Shown: piece after piece, positions 52,836 to 64,000 of the stretch | Layout: every line of letters begins with the position of its first letter | How positions within the stretch are numbered: the stretch's first letter is position 1 | Notes under the pieces: generated by a model | What the model saw: only the letters and a program-made list of their open reading frames with translations | The model's database searches: none | What the model was told of the DNA's origin: nothing | Position numbers and translations under genes: made by a program | Assembly (NCBI RefSeq): GCF_004004555.2 | Contig: NZ_SACP01000025.1 | Span: 24,500-88,499 of the forward strand | Reading direction: 5' to 3' | DNA from: Methylobacterium oryzihabitans | Lineage (GTDB): Bacteria; Pseudomonadota; Alphaproteobacteria; Rhizobiales; Beijerinckiaceae | DNA: 64,000 nucleotides

Positions 52836-53081
52836 TCAGAACGGGGTGTAGTCGCCGCCGTCCGTGATGGTGTCGAGGGCGCGCTCGACGGAGGTGACGG
52901 CATCGAGGAGGAGCTGGATCGTCCGCTCGGTTTCGAGGCGCGGCCGGCCGAGGCCGGCGGAGCGGGCGCCGATGTCGTGCAACTGCTCGGCGAGCGCCAC
53001 GAGGTCGCAGACGACCGAGGCGGTCTCCCGGGCGGCGGCATCGGGCGCCGGTCGGGCGCGCAGGGGAACGACGTTGCTCAT
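52836..53081 (-). CDS. Small hypothetical protein
   Basis: An 81-residue acidic protein starting MSNVVPLRARPAPD, with no signal or membrane segment. The middle is predicted to be helical (VVCDLVALAEQLHDIGAR; ERTIQLLLDAVTSVERALDTI), suggesting a small helical-bundle regulator or structural protein. ATG 53081 lacks a strong Shine-Dalgarno. Coding is supported by hydrophobic/charged periodicity and MSNVVPLR-like starts typical of small cytoplasmic alphaproteobacterial proteins. I do not recognise the family. Confidence 0.6.
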   Translation of the reverse strand: MSNVVPLRARPAPDAAARETASVVCDLVALAEQLHDIGARSAGLGRPRLETERTIQLLLDAVTSVERALDTITDGGDYTPF

Positions 53082-53279
53082 CGGCGCCACTCTCGCGCAA
53101 AGCCCGCCACGGCACCAGCCGGGGGAGGGGCGCTCTCCACACAATCCCCGGCGGCGCGGCCCCCCGGGCACAGCGGGCCGGGAACCGCGCACCGCCCGCG
53201 GCGGGAGGCGCCCGCGGCCTTGACGGCGCCGGCCGGGACCGCGAAGCACGACGGCATCCGATCCGGTCAAGGACCCGTC

Positions 53280-53489
53280 ATGCGTCTCCCGCTCCTCGCC
53301 GCCGCCCTCCTGGGCCTGCTCTCCGCCTGTTCGAGCACGGACTCGGGCGGCGGCAGCAGCTTCGGCAGCACCTTCGACACCAGCAACTACGTGCGCTCGA
53401 GCGACACCAACGGCACCCAGCGCCGCCCCGACGTCAACCGCCTCTACACCCAGCCGTCGATGCCGAGCATCGTCAACATGGGCCGCTGA
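53280..53489 (+). CDS. Small lipoprotein
   Basis: A 69-residue precursor with a lipoprotein signal: MRLPLLAAALLGLLSAC, lipobox LSAC with Cys17. The mature peptide is Ser/Gly-rich and ends PSMPSIVNMGR. AAGGA lies seven bases upstream of ATG 53280. The sequence after the Cys (SSTDSGGG) lacks an Asp at +2, so outer-membrane sorting is likely. Its end overlaps the convergent gene by 17 bases. Function unknown. Confidence 0.75.
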   Translation: MRLPLLAAALLGLLSACSSTDSGGGSSFGSTFDTSNYVRSSDTNGTQRRPDVNRLYTQPSMPSIVNMGR

Positions 53490-54252
53490 GGCCCGGCCGG
53501 CCGAGGGCGGCATCCGCCTCCACGACCGCGTCGTTGAACGTCCAGCGCGGAATCGTGCGCATCGGGCCGAGGCCGGCGAAGACGCCCGCGAAGCCGCCAT
53601 CCGGGGAGATGTCACGAAGCGCGGCGTCGAAGGCCTGCCCGAACCCCTCGAAGCTCTCGGCCTCCACCTCGCACAGGTGGATCTGGTTCCAGCCGGTCGT
53701 CAGCGCCGGGTCGCTGTGGAGCACGGCGAGGGTCTCCATGGCCCGGAACGTCCCGAACCGGCCCGCGGCGACGAGCCGTGCCGCGGCGGGACCGATGGAG
53801 CGCCGCATGATCTCGCGATACGCGCCGAGATGCGCCGGCCCGACGTCGAGATATTCGAGCGAGGCCTGCCGGTCCGGCCGGCCCGCCACGCCCTGCCAGC
53901 CGCGCGGCAGCACGAAGGAGGCCGGCGTGGTCGCGAGGATCTCCGCCCGCATCAGGTCCGGCTCCCCGGGCGGGCGGTCGAAGACGAGGGCGCGGAGCGC
54001 GTCGGCCGGGACGAGATCGCGAAAATATGTCAGTTCGAGATGGCTCCAGACCGGCGCGTCCGACGCGCTCCGGAACACGGAGCGGTGGCGATAGAGCGCG
54101 CGCCCGACGCAGGTCTCGCCGAACGCGGTCCGGTCGGCGAAGCCCTGTTCCCACGCCGTCGCCGGACCCGGCGCCCGGAGCGTCCTGGCGAGCACGACCA
54201 GCCGTGCGTCGGATTCGATCGTGACCAGCGGCGTCTCGGCCATGCGCGGCAT
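53473..54252 (-). CDS. Hypothetical protein, possibly dimeric alpha-beta barrel type
   Basis: A 259-residue soluble protein with no signal or transmembrane segment. The sequence pattern LEYLDVGPAHLGAYREIMRRSIGPAAARL followed by GRFGTFRAMETLAVL and NQIHLCEVEAESFEGF has the strand-helix rhythm of NIPSNAP/dimeric alpha-beta barrel proteins, but identity is too weak for a name. GGGGAC precedes ATG 54252; ATG 54243 is an alternative. It is followed by the convergent small lipoprotein gene. Confidence 0.6.
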   Translation of the reverse strand: MPRMAETPLVTIESDARLVVLARTLRAPGPATAWEQGFADRTAFGETCVGRALYRHRSVFRSASDAPVWSHLELTYFRDLVPADALRALVFDRPPGEPDLMRAEILATTPASFVLPRGWQGVAGRPDRQASLEYLDVGPAHLGAYREIMRRSIGPAAARLVAAGRFGTFRAMETLAVLHSDPALTTGWNQIHLCEVEAESFEGFGQAFDAALRDISPDGGFAGVFAGLGPMRTIPRWTFNDAVVEADAALGRPGLSGPC

Positions 54253-54301
54253 CGTCCCCGATCCCCGAGCGCCGCGACCTCCGCGGGCTCGATGTTCGAT
54301 C

Positions 54302-55354
54302 CTACTCCTTCGCCAGCGCGTCCGCGAAGGCCGCGATGCGGTTGCGGGCGTAGGTCGGCAGGCCGGCGCTGATCGAGGTGCCGGTGTTGAACGACGAGTT
54401 GCCCATCAGCACCTGCGCCGGCAGCAGGTTGCGCAGCACCGGCACGCGCTCGTATTCCTTCTTGCGGTCGAGCACGTCGGCCTTGATGCCGAGCGTCATA
54501 TAGGCGGTCACCACCGTCCGGCCGGCATCGCCCGGCACCGGCTGGAGCACCGCCAGGAACTTGCCGAAGCGCAGGATCTGGTTGACCCAGAAGATGTTCT
54601 GCTCCAGCGCGCCGGCGACCGGTGTCTCGATCCGGGTGAGGCCGGTGAGGCGGGCGGCCTCGTCGGGCGCCAGCACCCGCAATTCGCTCTGGAACGAGAC
54701 GAACTCGGCGATCTTCTTCGCGCCGCCCTCCTCGAGCTTGTTGGCGAGCCGCACGCCGAGCGGCAGCTTGCCTTCGAGGTCGTAGCGCGATTCGATGCAC
54801 TGGGTCTGCGGCGCCTCGCACCACGGCCGGTCGGGGCGGCGGGCGAAGGCCGCCGCCGGGTCCTTCGTCGGCGTGGCGTCGGCGGGCGCGAGCGCCTTGT
54901 GCCGGATCGCCGGGTCCATGCGGCCGAGGAAGGCGAGCGAGGCGAAGCGCTGGAGGTCGATGCGGTCGGCCGGGCGCGGCACCACGAAGCGGGCCTCGGC
55001 GACGTAGACCTTCAGGTCCTCGTGCCGGCGCTTCGCCACCCCGTTCACCGTCTGGGTGTATTCCGGCTCGACGTAGCCCGGATAGGGGGCGAGCGCCGCC
55101 TTCTGCTCCGGCTGCCGGCGGCCCCACTCGGCGAAGGGCACGAGGCCGCTCTCGGGGCTCGACGGGGTGTCGCGGTGGTCGGTGAACGCGATCGTGTTCG
55201 GCGCGATCGCGGCCGGGGCGAGGCCGGCGACCGCGGGCACGTCCTTCGTGACGTACTGGGCCGAGGCCGGCCCGGCGAGGACGGCGAGGAGCGGCAGGGC
55301 GAGGCGGACCGGAGCGGGCAGACGCACGGGACGGGGCATTCCTGTTGAGGGCAT
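54302..55354 (-). CDS. Secreted protein of unknown function, next to PBP1
   Basis: A 350-residue protein with a signal peptide (hydrophobic segment about 17-30, cleavage near ASA-QYV). The mature part contains YPGYVEPEYTQTVNGV, RPWCEAPQTQCIESRYDLEGKLPLGVRLANKL and ends in FADALAKE; two cysteines (WCEAPQTQC) could form a disulfide. I do not recognise a domain. It starts 16 bases after the penicillin-binding protein stop on the same strand, so it is probably co-transcribed and may act in envelope maintenance. ATG 55339 is an alternative start. Confidence 0.7.
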   Translation of the reverse strand: MPSTGMPRPVRLPAPVRLALPLLAVLAGPASAQYVTKDVPAVAGLAPAAIAPNTIAFTDHRDTPSSPESGLVPFAEWGRRQPEQKAALAPYPGYVEPEYTQTVNGVAKRRHEDLKVYVAEARFVVPRPADRIDLQRFASLAFLGRMDPAIRHKALAPADATPTKDPAAAFARRPDRPWCEAPQTQCIESRYDLEGKLPLGVRLANKLEEGGAKKIAEFVSFQSELRVLAPDEAARLTGLTRIETPVAGALEQNIFWVNQILRFGKFLAVLQPVPGDAGRTVVTAYMTLGIKADVLDRKKEYERVPVLRNLLPAQVLMGNSSFNTGTSISAGLPTYARNRIAAFADALAKE

Positions 55355-55370
55355 GAGGCGAGGACGGCGC

Positions 55371-58400
<3,030 letters not shown>

Positions 58401-58611
58401 TCGGCTAGCGAGGCGCCCGGCCGGAGCGGGCGGTGGCGGTGGGCGCGCGCCCGGCTTCAGACCCGAGGGAAGACGGACAACGCGGCCCTTTTAAGGTGGC
58501 GCTTCGCGCCGCAACATCCGGGGGCGCCCGAAAAAATTCGCCGGTCCCGGTCGGCGGCCAAGCTCGAACCGCTCCCCCGCCCCGGCGTTGGACGGGTATC
58601 CCTGCCACATA

Positions 58612-58628
58612 CTCATACTGAGTATGAG
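58612..58628. promoter_or_regulatory. Perfect palindrome upstream of the manganese catalase
   Basis: CTCATACTGAGTATGAG is a perfect inverted repeat around a single central G, 53 bases before the catalase ATG, and is AT-rich relative to the surroundings. The position suits a repressor operator or part of a promoter. The binding protein is unknown; the FrmR/RcnR-type gene downstream is only a distant candidate because its family prefers G-tract sites. Confidence 0.5.
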
Positions 58629-58680
58629 CATGGCCGCATACGGCCGCGCAGGGCCCCGCGCCATGACCAGGAGCCCCCCG

Positions 58681-59568
58681 ATGTACTACCACGACAAGCG
58701 GCTGCAGTACCCGGTCCGCGTCGAGAACCCCGACTCGCTCTTCGCCCGCCAGCTCCAGCAGGCGATCGGCGGCATCGAGGGCGAGATCCGCGTCTGCCTG
58801 CAGTACTTCTTCCAGGCCTGGGGCGCGCGCGGGCCGGACAACAAGTACCGCGACGTGCTGATGAACACCGCGACCGAGGAGATCAGCCACATCGAGATGC
58901 TGGCGACCGCGGTCGCCCTCAACCTCGAGGACGCGCCGGCGACGCTCCAGGAATCGACCGCGCAGGCCAATCCGGTGATCGGGGCGGTGATGGGCGGCGA
59001 GCGCCCGCGCCACGTCGTCGAGGGGATGCTCCAGCGCCACATCCTGTCGACCGGCATGGCCGCGTTCCCGGCCAATTGCGACGGCGTGCCGTTCGACTGC
59101 TCGCACGTCTACGCCAGCGGCAACCTCGTCGGCGACATGTTCGCCAACGTCGCCGCCGAGGCGACCGGCCGGACGTTGGCGGTGCGGCTCTACAACGCCA
59201 CCCGCGACCCCGGCATGCAGGACATGCTGAGCTTCCTCATCGCCCGCGACACGATGCACCAGCAGCAGTGGCTGGCGGTGATCGAGGATCTCGGCGGGCT
59301 CAAGGAGTCGCTGCCGGTGCCCAACAGCTTCGACCAGTCGAAGGAGGCGCAGCGCTTCAGCTACATGTTCATGGGCACCGAGCGCAACGGCACCCCGGTC
59401 ACCCCCGGGCGCTACAGCCAGGGCCCGTCGATCGACGGCAAGGGCGAGTACCGCTTCGAGGCGTTCGAGCCGCTGGGCGACGAGCCGGTGCTCGGCCCGG
59501 CCCGGCCCGATTCCGGCGCCCAGAAGGAGCAGATGGCGGAGGCCCCCGTCACCAACGCCCTCGCGTGA
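58681..59568 (+). CDS. Manganese catalase
   Basis: A 295-residue cytoplasmic dinuclear manganese catalase that dismutates hydrogen peroxide. Metal ligands are visible as Glu35, Glu67 and His70 (TATEEISHIEM), Glu160 (VAAEATGRT) and His193 (ARDTMHQQQW). MYYHDKRLQYPVRV is the typical N-terminus. ATG 58681 is chosen for AGGAG just upstream, although in-frame ATGs exist from 58588. The 17-bp palindrome at 58612-58628 lies between. The gene is monocistronic in appearance. Confidence 0.93.
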   Translation: MYYHDKRLQYPVRVENPDSLFARQLQQAIGGIEGEIRVCLQYFFQAWGARGPDNKYRDVLMNTATEEISHIEMLATAVALNLEDAPATLQESTAQANPVIGAVMGGERPRHVVEGMLQRHILSTGMAAFPANCDGVPFDCSHVYASGNLVGDMFANVAAEATGRTLAVRLYNATRDPGMQDMLSFLIARDTMHQQQWLAVIEDLGGLKESLPVPNSFDQSKEAQRFSYMFMGTERNGTPVTPGRYSQGPSIDGKGEYRFEAFEPLGDEPVLGPARPDSGAQKEQMAEAPVTNALA

Positions 59569-59575
59569 GGATCGT

Positions 59576-59601
59576 GCCGCGGCGCCGTGCGGCGCCGCGG
59601 C
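59576..59601 (+). terminator. Hairpin after the manganese catalase gene
   Basis: Perfect 11-bp arms GCCGCGGCGCC / GGCGCCGCGGC close a GTGC loop, starting eight bases past the stop codon. There is no T-run, so the assignment rests on stem strength and position. Confidence 0.5.
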
Positions 59602-59865
59602 TCCGGCGCTGCCGTTGGGATTCCGGCCCTGCGCCCGCTCCGGATGCAGTCTTCCCGCCCGGCGACGGCCGGTCGGCACATCGGCCACGCTTGCAGCCGC
59701 GGGCTCGACCGGGCGATTCGGTCTTGACCGGCACCGCCTCTGCATAGGATCGGTTGAGCTTCCTCAGAGAGAGGCTCATACGCGCCTCGCGGGGAATTGC
59801 GGCCATCGGGACGTTCCCGTCCTCCGGAGCGGCAGGGAACGGGCGAAGGCGGGAAAGCGCGACCG

Positions 59866-60177
59866 ATGGACTACACGTATTCGGACGGACGCCTGTATCT
59901 CAGGCGCAATGCAGACGAGAAGAAGCCGCTTCTCCAGCGCCTGAAGCGCATCGAGGGGCAGGTTCGCGGCTTGCAGGCGATGATCGACGAGGACCGCTAT
60001 TGCCTCGACGAGATCCAGCAGATGAACGCGATCTCGGCCGCCGTGCGCGAGGCGGCGCTCCAGATCATCGCCGAGCACCTCGAAGCCTCGGCGGACTACG
60101 CCTCCCGCGGCGAGGACCGCGAGGGCGCGGTCGCCGAGATGATCCGGGTGCTGCGGGCGGCGATGCGGCAAGGCTGA
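59866..60177 (+). CDS. FrmR/RcnR-type metal- or formaldehyde-sensing repressor
   Basis: A 103-residue all-alpha DUF156/CsoR-family repressor: PLLQRLKRIEGQVRGLQAMI (21-40) is the DNA-binding and dimer helix and RYCLDEIQQMNAISAAVRE (44-62) carries the sensor Cys46. His71 lies 25 residues later, as in FrmR and RcnR. Position 75, a second Cys in copper-sensing CsoR, is Ser, arguing against copper. In a methylotroph, formaldehyde sensing is attractive but unproven. No metal or formaldehyde detoxification gene adjoins it, so its target is not obvious. A weak GGAAAG precedes ATG 59866. Confidence 0.82.
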   Translation: MDYTYSDGRLYLRRNADEKKPLLQRLKRIEGQVRGLQAMIDEDRYCLDEIQQMNAISAAVREAALQIIAEHLEASADYASRGEDREGAVAEMIRVLRAAMRQG

Positions 60178-60269
60178 GGAGGGTGCGGGTGCCGCGCCGT
60201 CCCGTCGCCCTGTCACGGCGGCCCGCGCCGCTTATCTGAGTCGGCAGACCGGCCCTCACGAGCATCCGC

Positions 60270-61640
60270 ATGTCCGCCTCCGATCGCGAAGCCAACCGTT
60301 TCTCCGCCCGCGCCGCCCGCTACGCCCGTGTCGGCGCCAATGTCGGCGGGGTCGCGGCCCGCATGGCCGGCAACCGCCTGTTCGGCGGCAAGGGCGGCGA
60401 GGACCTGTCGAACGCCGCCGCCCTCGCCCAGGCGCTCGGCGGCCTCAAGGGGCCGATCATGAAGGTCGCCCAGCTCCTCGCCACCGTGCCGGACCTGCTG
60501 CCGCCGGAATACGCCCAGGAGTTGCAGAAGCTGCAATCGGAGGCGCCGCCGATGGGGGCGGCCTTCGTCAAGCGCCGCATGGCGGCCGAACTCGGGACCG
60601 ACTGGCAGACGCGGTTCGGGAGCTTCGACCTCAGGCCGGCGGCCGCCGCCTCCCTGGGGCAGGTCCACCGCGCCACCGCCCTGTCGGGCGAGGCCCTGGC
60701 GTGCAAGCTGCAATACCCCGACATGCAGTCGGCGGTGGAAGCCGACCTGACGCAGCTCCAGGTCGCGTTCTCGCTCCACCGGCGCATGAGCGCGGTCATC
60801 GACACCCGCGAGATCGCCAAGGAGATCGGCGAGCGGGTGCGCGAGGAGCTCGATTACGGCCGCGAGGCGAAGCACGCCGCGCTCTACCGCGAGGTGCTGC
60901 GCGACGTCGGCCTCGTGCGGGTGCCCTCGGTCCATCCCGACCTGTCGACGAAGCGCCTGCTCACCCTCGGCTGGCTCGAGGGCGAGAAGATCCTGACCTT
61001 CGCGCAAGGCCCGCAGGAGATCCGCAACCGGCTGGCGCTGGCGATGTTCAAGGCGTGGTGGCACCCGTTCAGCCGCGCCGCGGTGATCCACGGCGATCCC
61101 CACCTCGGCAACTACACGGTGTTCTCCGAGGACGGCGAGGCGCAGGGCATCAACCTGCTCGACTACGGCTGCGTCCGGATCTTCCACCCGCGCTTCGTCG
61201 GCGGCGTGGTCGACCTCTACAAGGGCCTCCTGGAGAACGACGAGGCGCGGGTCGTCCACGCCTACGAGGTCTGGGGCTTCCGCAACCTCAACCGCGACCT
61301 GATCGAGGTGCTCAACATCTGGGCCCGGTTCATCTACGGGCCGCTGCTCGAGGACCGCACCCGCACGGTCGCGGACGGGGTCAAGCCCGGCGAGTACGGC
61401 CGCCGGCAGGCCTTCGAGGTCCACAAGGCGCTCAAGGAGCGCGGTCCCGTCACGGTGCCGCGGGAATTCGTTTTCATGGACCGGGCCGCGGTCGGCCTCG
61501 GCGCGGTGTTCCTGCACCTGCGCTCGGAGCTGAACTACCACCGCCTGTTCGAGGCCGAGATCGACCGCTTCTCCCTCGACGACCTCGCCGCCCGCCAGAA
61601 GGCCGCGCTGGACGCCGCCGGGCTGCCGCTGCCGCAGTGA
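60270..61640 (+). CDS. AarF/UbiB/ABC1-family atypical kinase
   Basis: A 456-residue UbiB-like protein. KGPIMKVAQLLATVPDLLPPEY (about 60-81) is the family KxGQ-type motif with Ala instead of Gly, AAASLGQVHRA is the Ala-rich nucleotide loop, and KLQYP holds the ATP-contacting lysine. HGDPHLGNY and LLDYGCV correspond to the catalytic and metal-binding loops. UbiB-family proteins support ubiquinone synthesis or lipid/isoprenoid handling. Its TGA stop is the first three bases of a B-type repeat that fills the gap to the convergent glycosyltransferase. Confidence 0.9.
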   Translation: MSASDREANRFSARAARYARVGANVGGVAARMAGNRLFGGKGGEDLSNAAALAQALGGLKGPIMKVAQLLATVPDLLPPEYAQELQKLQSEAPPMGAAFVKRRMAAELGTDWQTRFGSFDLRPAAAASLGQVHRATALSGEALACKLQYPDMQSAVEADLTQLQVAFSLHRRMSAVIDTREIAKEIGERVREELDYGREAKHAALYREVLRDVGLVRVPSVHPDLSTKRLLTLGWLEGEKILTFAQGPQEIRNRLALAMFKAWWHPFSRAAVIHGDPHLGNYTVFSEDGEAQGINLLDYGCVRIFHPRFVGGVVDLYKGLLENDEARVVHAYEVWGFRNLNRDLIEVLNIWARFIYGPLLEDRTRTVADGVKPGEYGRRQAFEVHKALKERGPVTVPREFVFMDRAAVGLGAVFLHLRSELNYHRLFEAEIDRFSLDDLAARQKAALDAAGLPLPQ

Positions 61641-61728
61641 TACGGCTCCCGATCGATCGCTTCTGGCGATCCCTGCGGGATCGCGGCGATCGCTTCGCGA
61701 TGCGGGCATCGGCTTCGCTCATGCGCGG
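61638..61728. repeat. B-type repeat filling the AarF / glycosyltransferase gap
   Basis: TGATACGGCTCCCGATCGAT, then paired segments GCGATCCC/GGGATCGC and GCGATCGC, and an ending CATCGGCTTCGCTCATGCG. It starts on the AarF stop codon and ends at the glycosyltransferase stop. It may act as a two-way transcript end. Confidence 0.75.
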
Positions 61729-64000
61729 TCAGCGCGCCTCGGCGAGGATCCGGTCGTACAGGGCCAGGAGGTCGCGGCCCTGGTCGGCGGCCGTCCGCAT
61801 CGGCTGCTCCGGCGGCGGCGGGGTCCGGAACCGCGCGGGCTCGGCGTCGAGGCAGGCCAGCACCGCCCGCAGGGGCTCGGCGGTGGCGACGTCGATGCGG
61901 AAGCCGTCGACTCCCTCGCGGATGTCCTCGCCGATCGCGCCGCGGTCGCTCGCCACCACCCAGAGGCCGGCGGCCCGCGCCTCGCGGGTGACGAGGCCGA
62001 AGCTCTCCGGCCACAGCGAGGGGGCGAGCAGCACGTCGAGGCCGGCATAGAGGCCGCCGACTGCCTCGGCCGGCACCGGCCCGACGATCCGCACCGGGGT
62101 CGCGCCCCAGCTCTCCTCGCGCACCGTGCCGGGATCGAGCGCGAGATCGACGAGGGTGAGCGACAGGTTGGCGAAGGCGTTCGCCCGCAGCACCGACTCG
62201 ACCAGCGTCGCACCCTTGTGGGCGCTGCGCCCGCCGACATGGCCGAGGCGCACCGGACCGGCATTCCGGGGGGAGCGGGCGACCGGGGCGAGCGGCGGGA
62301 CGCCGTTCGGCACCGCGATCGTGCGCGGATGGCCGGCGGCCCGGTAGGTCGCGGCGAAGGATTCGGACACCGCGACCAGCGCCGTGGCGCCGTCGAGGAG
62401 GCGGCCGAGCCCGCGCCGGCGGGCGATCGCGCGCAGCCGGCCGATGGTGCGTGCCGAGGGCGTCGCCAGGGTGTCGGCCGAGGGGGTTGGCACGCGCCCG
62501 TCCTCGTCGGCGAGGAACTGGAAGTCCGAGATCCACCACGCGTCGTGCAGGGTGACCACCGAGGGGATGCCGCGGGCCTGCACCGCCTCCAGCACCGTGC
62601 CGGTGAGGCGCTGGATGCAATGGGCGTGGACGAGGTCCGGCGCGAACCGGTCGAGCAGCGCCGCGAACGGCGCCGCCATCGCCGGGTTGAACGGGCGCCA
62701 GTCGCGATGGGTCTCCTGCGGGGCGGCGATGCGGGCGACGGGAACGCCGCGATAGGCGTCGATCCGCACCCGGTAGGGCGCGTCGTCGGCGCCGTGGTCG
62801 GTCGCGACGACCATGAGGTCGAGGCGGTCGCCCGCCCGCGCCAGCAGGTCGTCGATGTTGTCGCGCAGCACCCGGGTGGCGCCGCCGAGGGTCTGGGGCG
62901 GCGCGAACACGTTGAGGAGCATCAGCCGCGGCCGGGAACCGGACGGGCGGGGCCGGGCTCGCGACATGACAGGTTCGGGGGCCGGCAATGCCGCGCGGGC
63001 GGTCTCGCCGATCCGCCGGCACAGCTCAGGGTCGCCCGCCAGGGCGTCGAGGCCGGCGCGCCACGCCGCCGGACCGTCCGCCACCAGGGCGTCGATCCCG
63101 TCGCGCAGGCCCCACCGCGCGGCTTCCGCCGCGGCGACCAGGGCGGGCCGGCCGGCGTCCGCGGCGGCGTGCCAGCCGGCGGGGTCGTCGGCGCCCGAGG
63201 TCGGGCCGGGGACGAGGACGATCTCGCAGCCCGCCACGACCTCCCGGCAGGCGGCGGCCTCCGTGAGGCTGCCGAGGGGATGCACCCGCTCGCGCACGGC
63301 CACGAAGGCGCCGCGCAGATCCGCCTGCCCGAGGAGCGCGAGGCGCAGGCGCGGGTGGCGCGCGAGGGCGTCGGCGACGACCGGGGCGAGGTCGTCGGGC
63401 AGGGGGCCGGAGAACAGCGTCACGGCCCCGTCGGCATGCGGCCGCGGCGCGGGATCGCGCGCCGGGACGGCGACCGGTTCGACCGCGGGCGCCGGGTCCG
63501 GATCGAGGTCGGCCGCGAAGGCGGTGCCGGTCTCCGCCCGCGCGAGGTCGACCAGCCAGGCGCGGACCGCCGCGTCGGCCGGGTCCGTGGATGGCGGGAG
63601 GCCGGCGTCGGCGGGCTGGACGGAGAGCCCGAGGCCGCGCGCGTAGAGGATCGCGTGAAGGAGTGCCGGCGACGCCTCGGCCCCGGCGACGATTACCCGG
63701 CGCGCCGCGTTCAGCGCCGGAACCGCGTCCTCGCCGTCGGGGTCGAGGCCCTGGACCTCGCCGGCGAGCCGGGGCGCCAGGGCGGCCGGAACCGCGCCGC
63801 CGGGGGCCAGGACGACGACGGGGCCGGCGAGCGGCGCCGGCAGCGGCGCTGGCGGCGGATCGACCCTCGGGATCGCCGCGCGCAGGCGCGCGGCGGCGCG
63901 GCAGGACGGGGCCGAGCGTTCGAGCTGCGCCAGCGCCGCGTCGGGATCGCTCGCCGCGAGGCCCTCGGCGGCGAGGATGTGGGTCTCGATGCCGGCGCCG
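61729..64000 (-). CDS. Multi-domain GT4-type glycosyltransferase (5' partial)
   Basis: The frame is open from the stop at 61729 to the window edge, so the start lies outside; at least 757 residues are encoded here. The C-terminal 390 or so residues form a complete GT4 glycosyltransferase: LMLLNVFAPPQTLGGATRV, VHAHCIQRLTG, VSESF, VPNGVP, HVGGRSAHKG and the ESFGLVTREARA nucleotide-sugar motif. Before it, a segment ending DPELCRRIGETARAAL looks like the end of a second GT4-type domain, beginning around TLFSGPLPDD. It probably builds a surface or secreted polysaccharide with two sugar-transfer domains. Starting at the internal GTG 63423 would truncate a continuous coding stretch and is rejected. 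Confidence 0.85.
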   Translation of the reverse strand, partial: GAGIETHILAAEGLAASDPDAALAQLERSAPSCRAAARLRAAIPRVDPPPAPLPAPLAGPVVVLAPGGAVPAALAPRLAGEVQGLDPDGEDAVPALNAARRVIVAGAEASPALLHAILYARGLGLSVQPADAGLPPSTDPADAAVRAWLVDLARAETGTAFAADLDPDPAPAVEPVAVPARDPAPRPHADGAVTLFSGPLPDDLAPVVADALARHPRLRLALLGQADLRGAFVAVRERVHPLGSLTEAAACREVVAGCEIVLVPGPTSGADDPAGWHAAADAGRPALVAAAEAARWGLRDGIDALVADGPAAWRAGLDALAGDPELCRRIGETARAALPAPEPVMSRARPRPSGSRPRLMLLNVFAPPQTLGGATRVLRDNIDDLLARAGDRLDLMVVATDHGADDAPYRVRIDAYRGVPVARIAAPQETHRDWRPFNPAMAAPFAALLDRFAPDLVHAHCIQRLTGTVLEAVQARGIPSVVTLHDAWWISDFQFLADEDGRVPTPSADTLATPSARTIGRLRAIARRRGLGRLLDGATALVAVSESFAATYRAAGHPRTIAVPNGVPPLAPVARSPRNAGPVRLGHVGGRSAHKGATLVESVLRANAFANLSLTLVDLALDPGTVREESWGATPVRIVGPVPAEAVGGLYAGLDVLLAPSLWPESFGLVTREARAAGLWVVASDRGAIGEDIREGVDGFRIDVATAEPLRAVLACLDAEPARFRTPPPPEQPMRTAADQGRDLLALYDRILAEAR

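Noticed and set aside
59866..60177. Copper sensor CsoR
   Set aside because: The second copper-binding cysteine position is Ser75.

Overview
The window is a very GC-rich (about 70 percent by eye) stretch of an alphaproteobacterial chromosome, most likely Methylobacterium or a close relative in the Hyphomicrobiales. That assignment is an inference from GC bias, short-gap operons, phosphonate and Liv-type uptake genes, a manganese catalase, and many small palindromic repeats next to stop codons. I see no tRNA, rRNA, integrase, transposase gene or CRISPR array.

Layout. 0.1-3.1 kb: A-type repeats, then a PP2C phosphatase and a membrane Ser/Thr kinase coupled by an ATGA overlap. 3.2-11 kb: a small secreted protein, a NIDO-domain autotransporter, an adenylate cyclase-FHA protein and a secreted caspase-like protein. 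The small protein and the caspase-like protein share an odd C-terminal tail. 11.4-14.2 kb: an AsmA-like protein and an orphan Tat-type membrane-fusion protein. 14.5-25.5 kb: a 2-aminoethylphosphonate (AEP) locus with PbfA, a fused permease, ATPase and binding protein (PhnSTU type), PhnX and PhnW. A divergent LysR-DeoR regulator pair, a small coupled ORF and an EamA exporter follow. Together these would import AEP or (R)-1-hydroxy-AEP and convert both to phosphonoacetaldehyde, then to acetaldehyde and phosphate.

25.5-37 kb: a tightly overlapping minus-strand cluster with a Rieske ferredoxin, LivFGMHK uptake system, three-subunit molybdenum hydroxylase (small subunit fused to a CoxG/SRPBCC domain) and amidohydrolase. 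A MarR regulator is divergent. This looks like uptake and hydroxylation/hydrolysis of an unknown nitrogenous or cyclic compound.

37.2-52 kb is the most interesting part: two small double-glycine-leader peptides flank a complete NHLM-type peptide exporter (HlyD adaptor, C39-peptidase ABC transporter, second ABC transporter without peptidase). A CHASE-domain hybrid histidine kinase and a large sedolisin-DUF4114-RTX protease follow. No RiPP-modifying enzyme is present and neither peptide core has cysteine. The transcription units end in composite C+B repeats, and one composite carries a 253-bp MITE-like palindrome with a 3-bp target duplication.

52.8-64 kb: small hypotheticals, a lipoprotein, an unrecognised 259-aa protein, a secreted protein next to a class A penicillin-binding protein, a manganese catalase, a FrmR/RcnR-type repressor, an AarF/UbiB-type kinase-like protein, and a multi-domain GT4 glycosyltransferase whose 5' end lies beyond the window.
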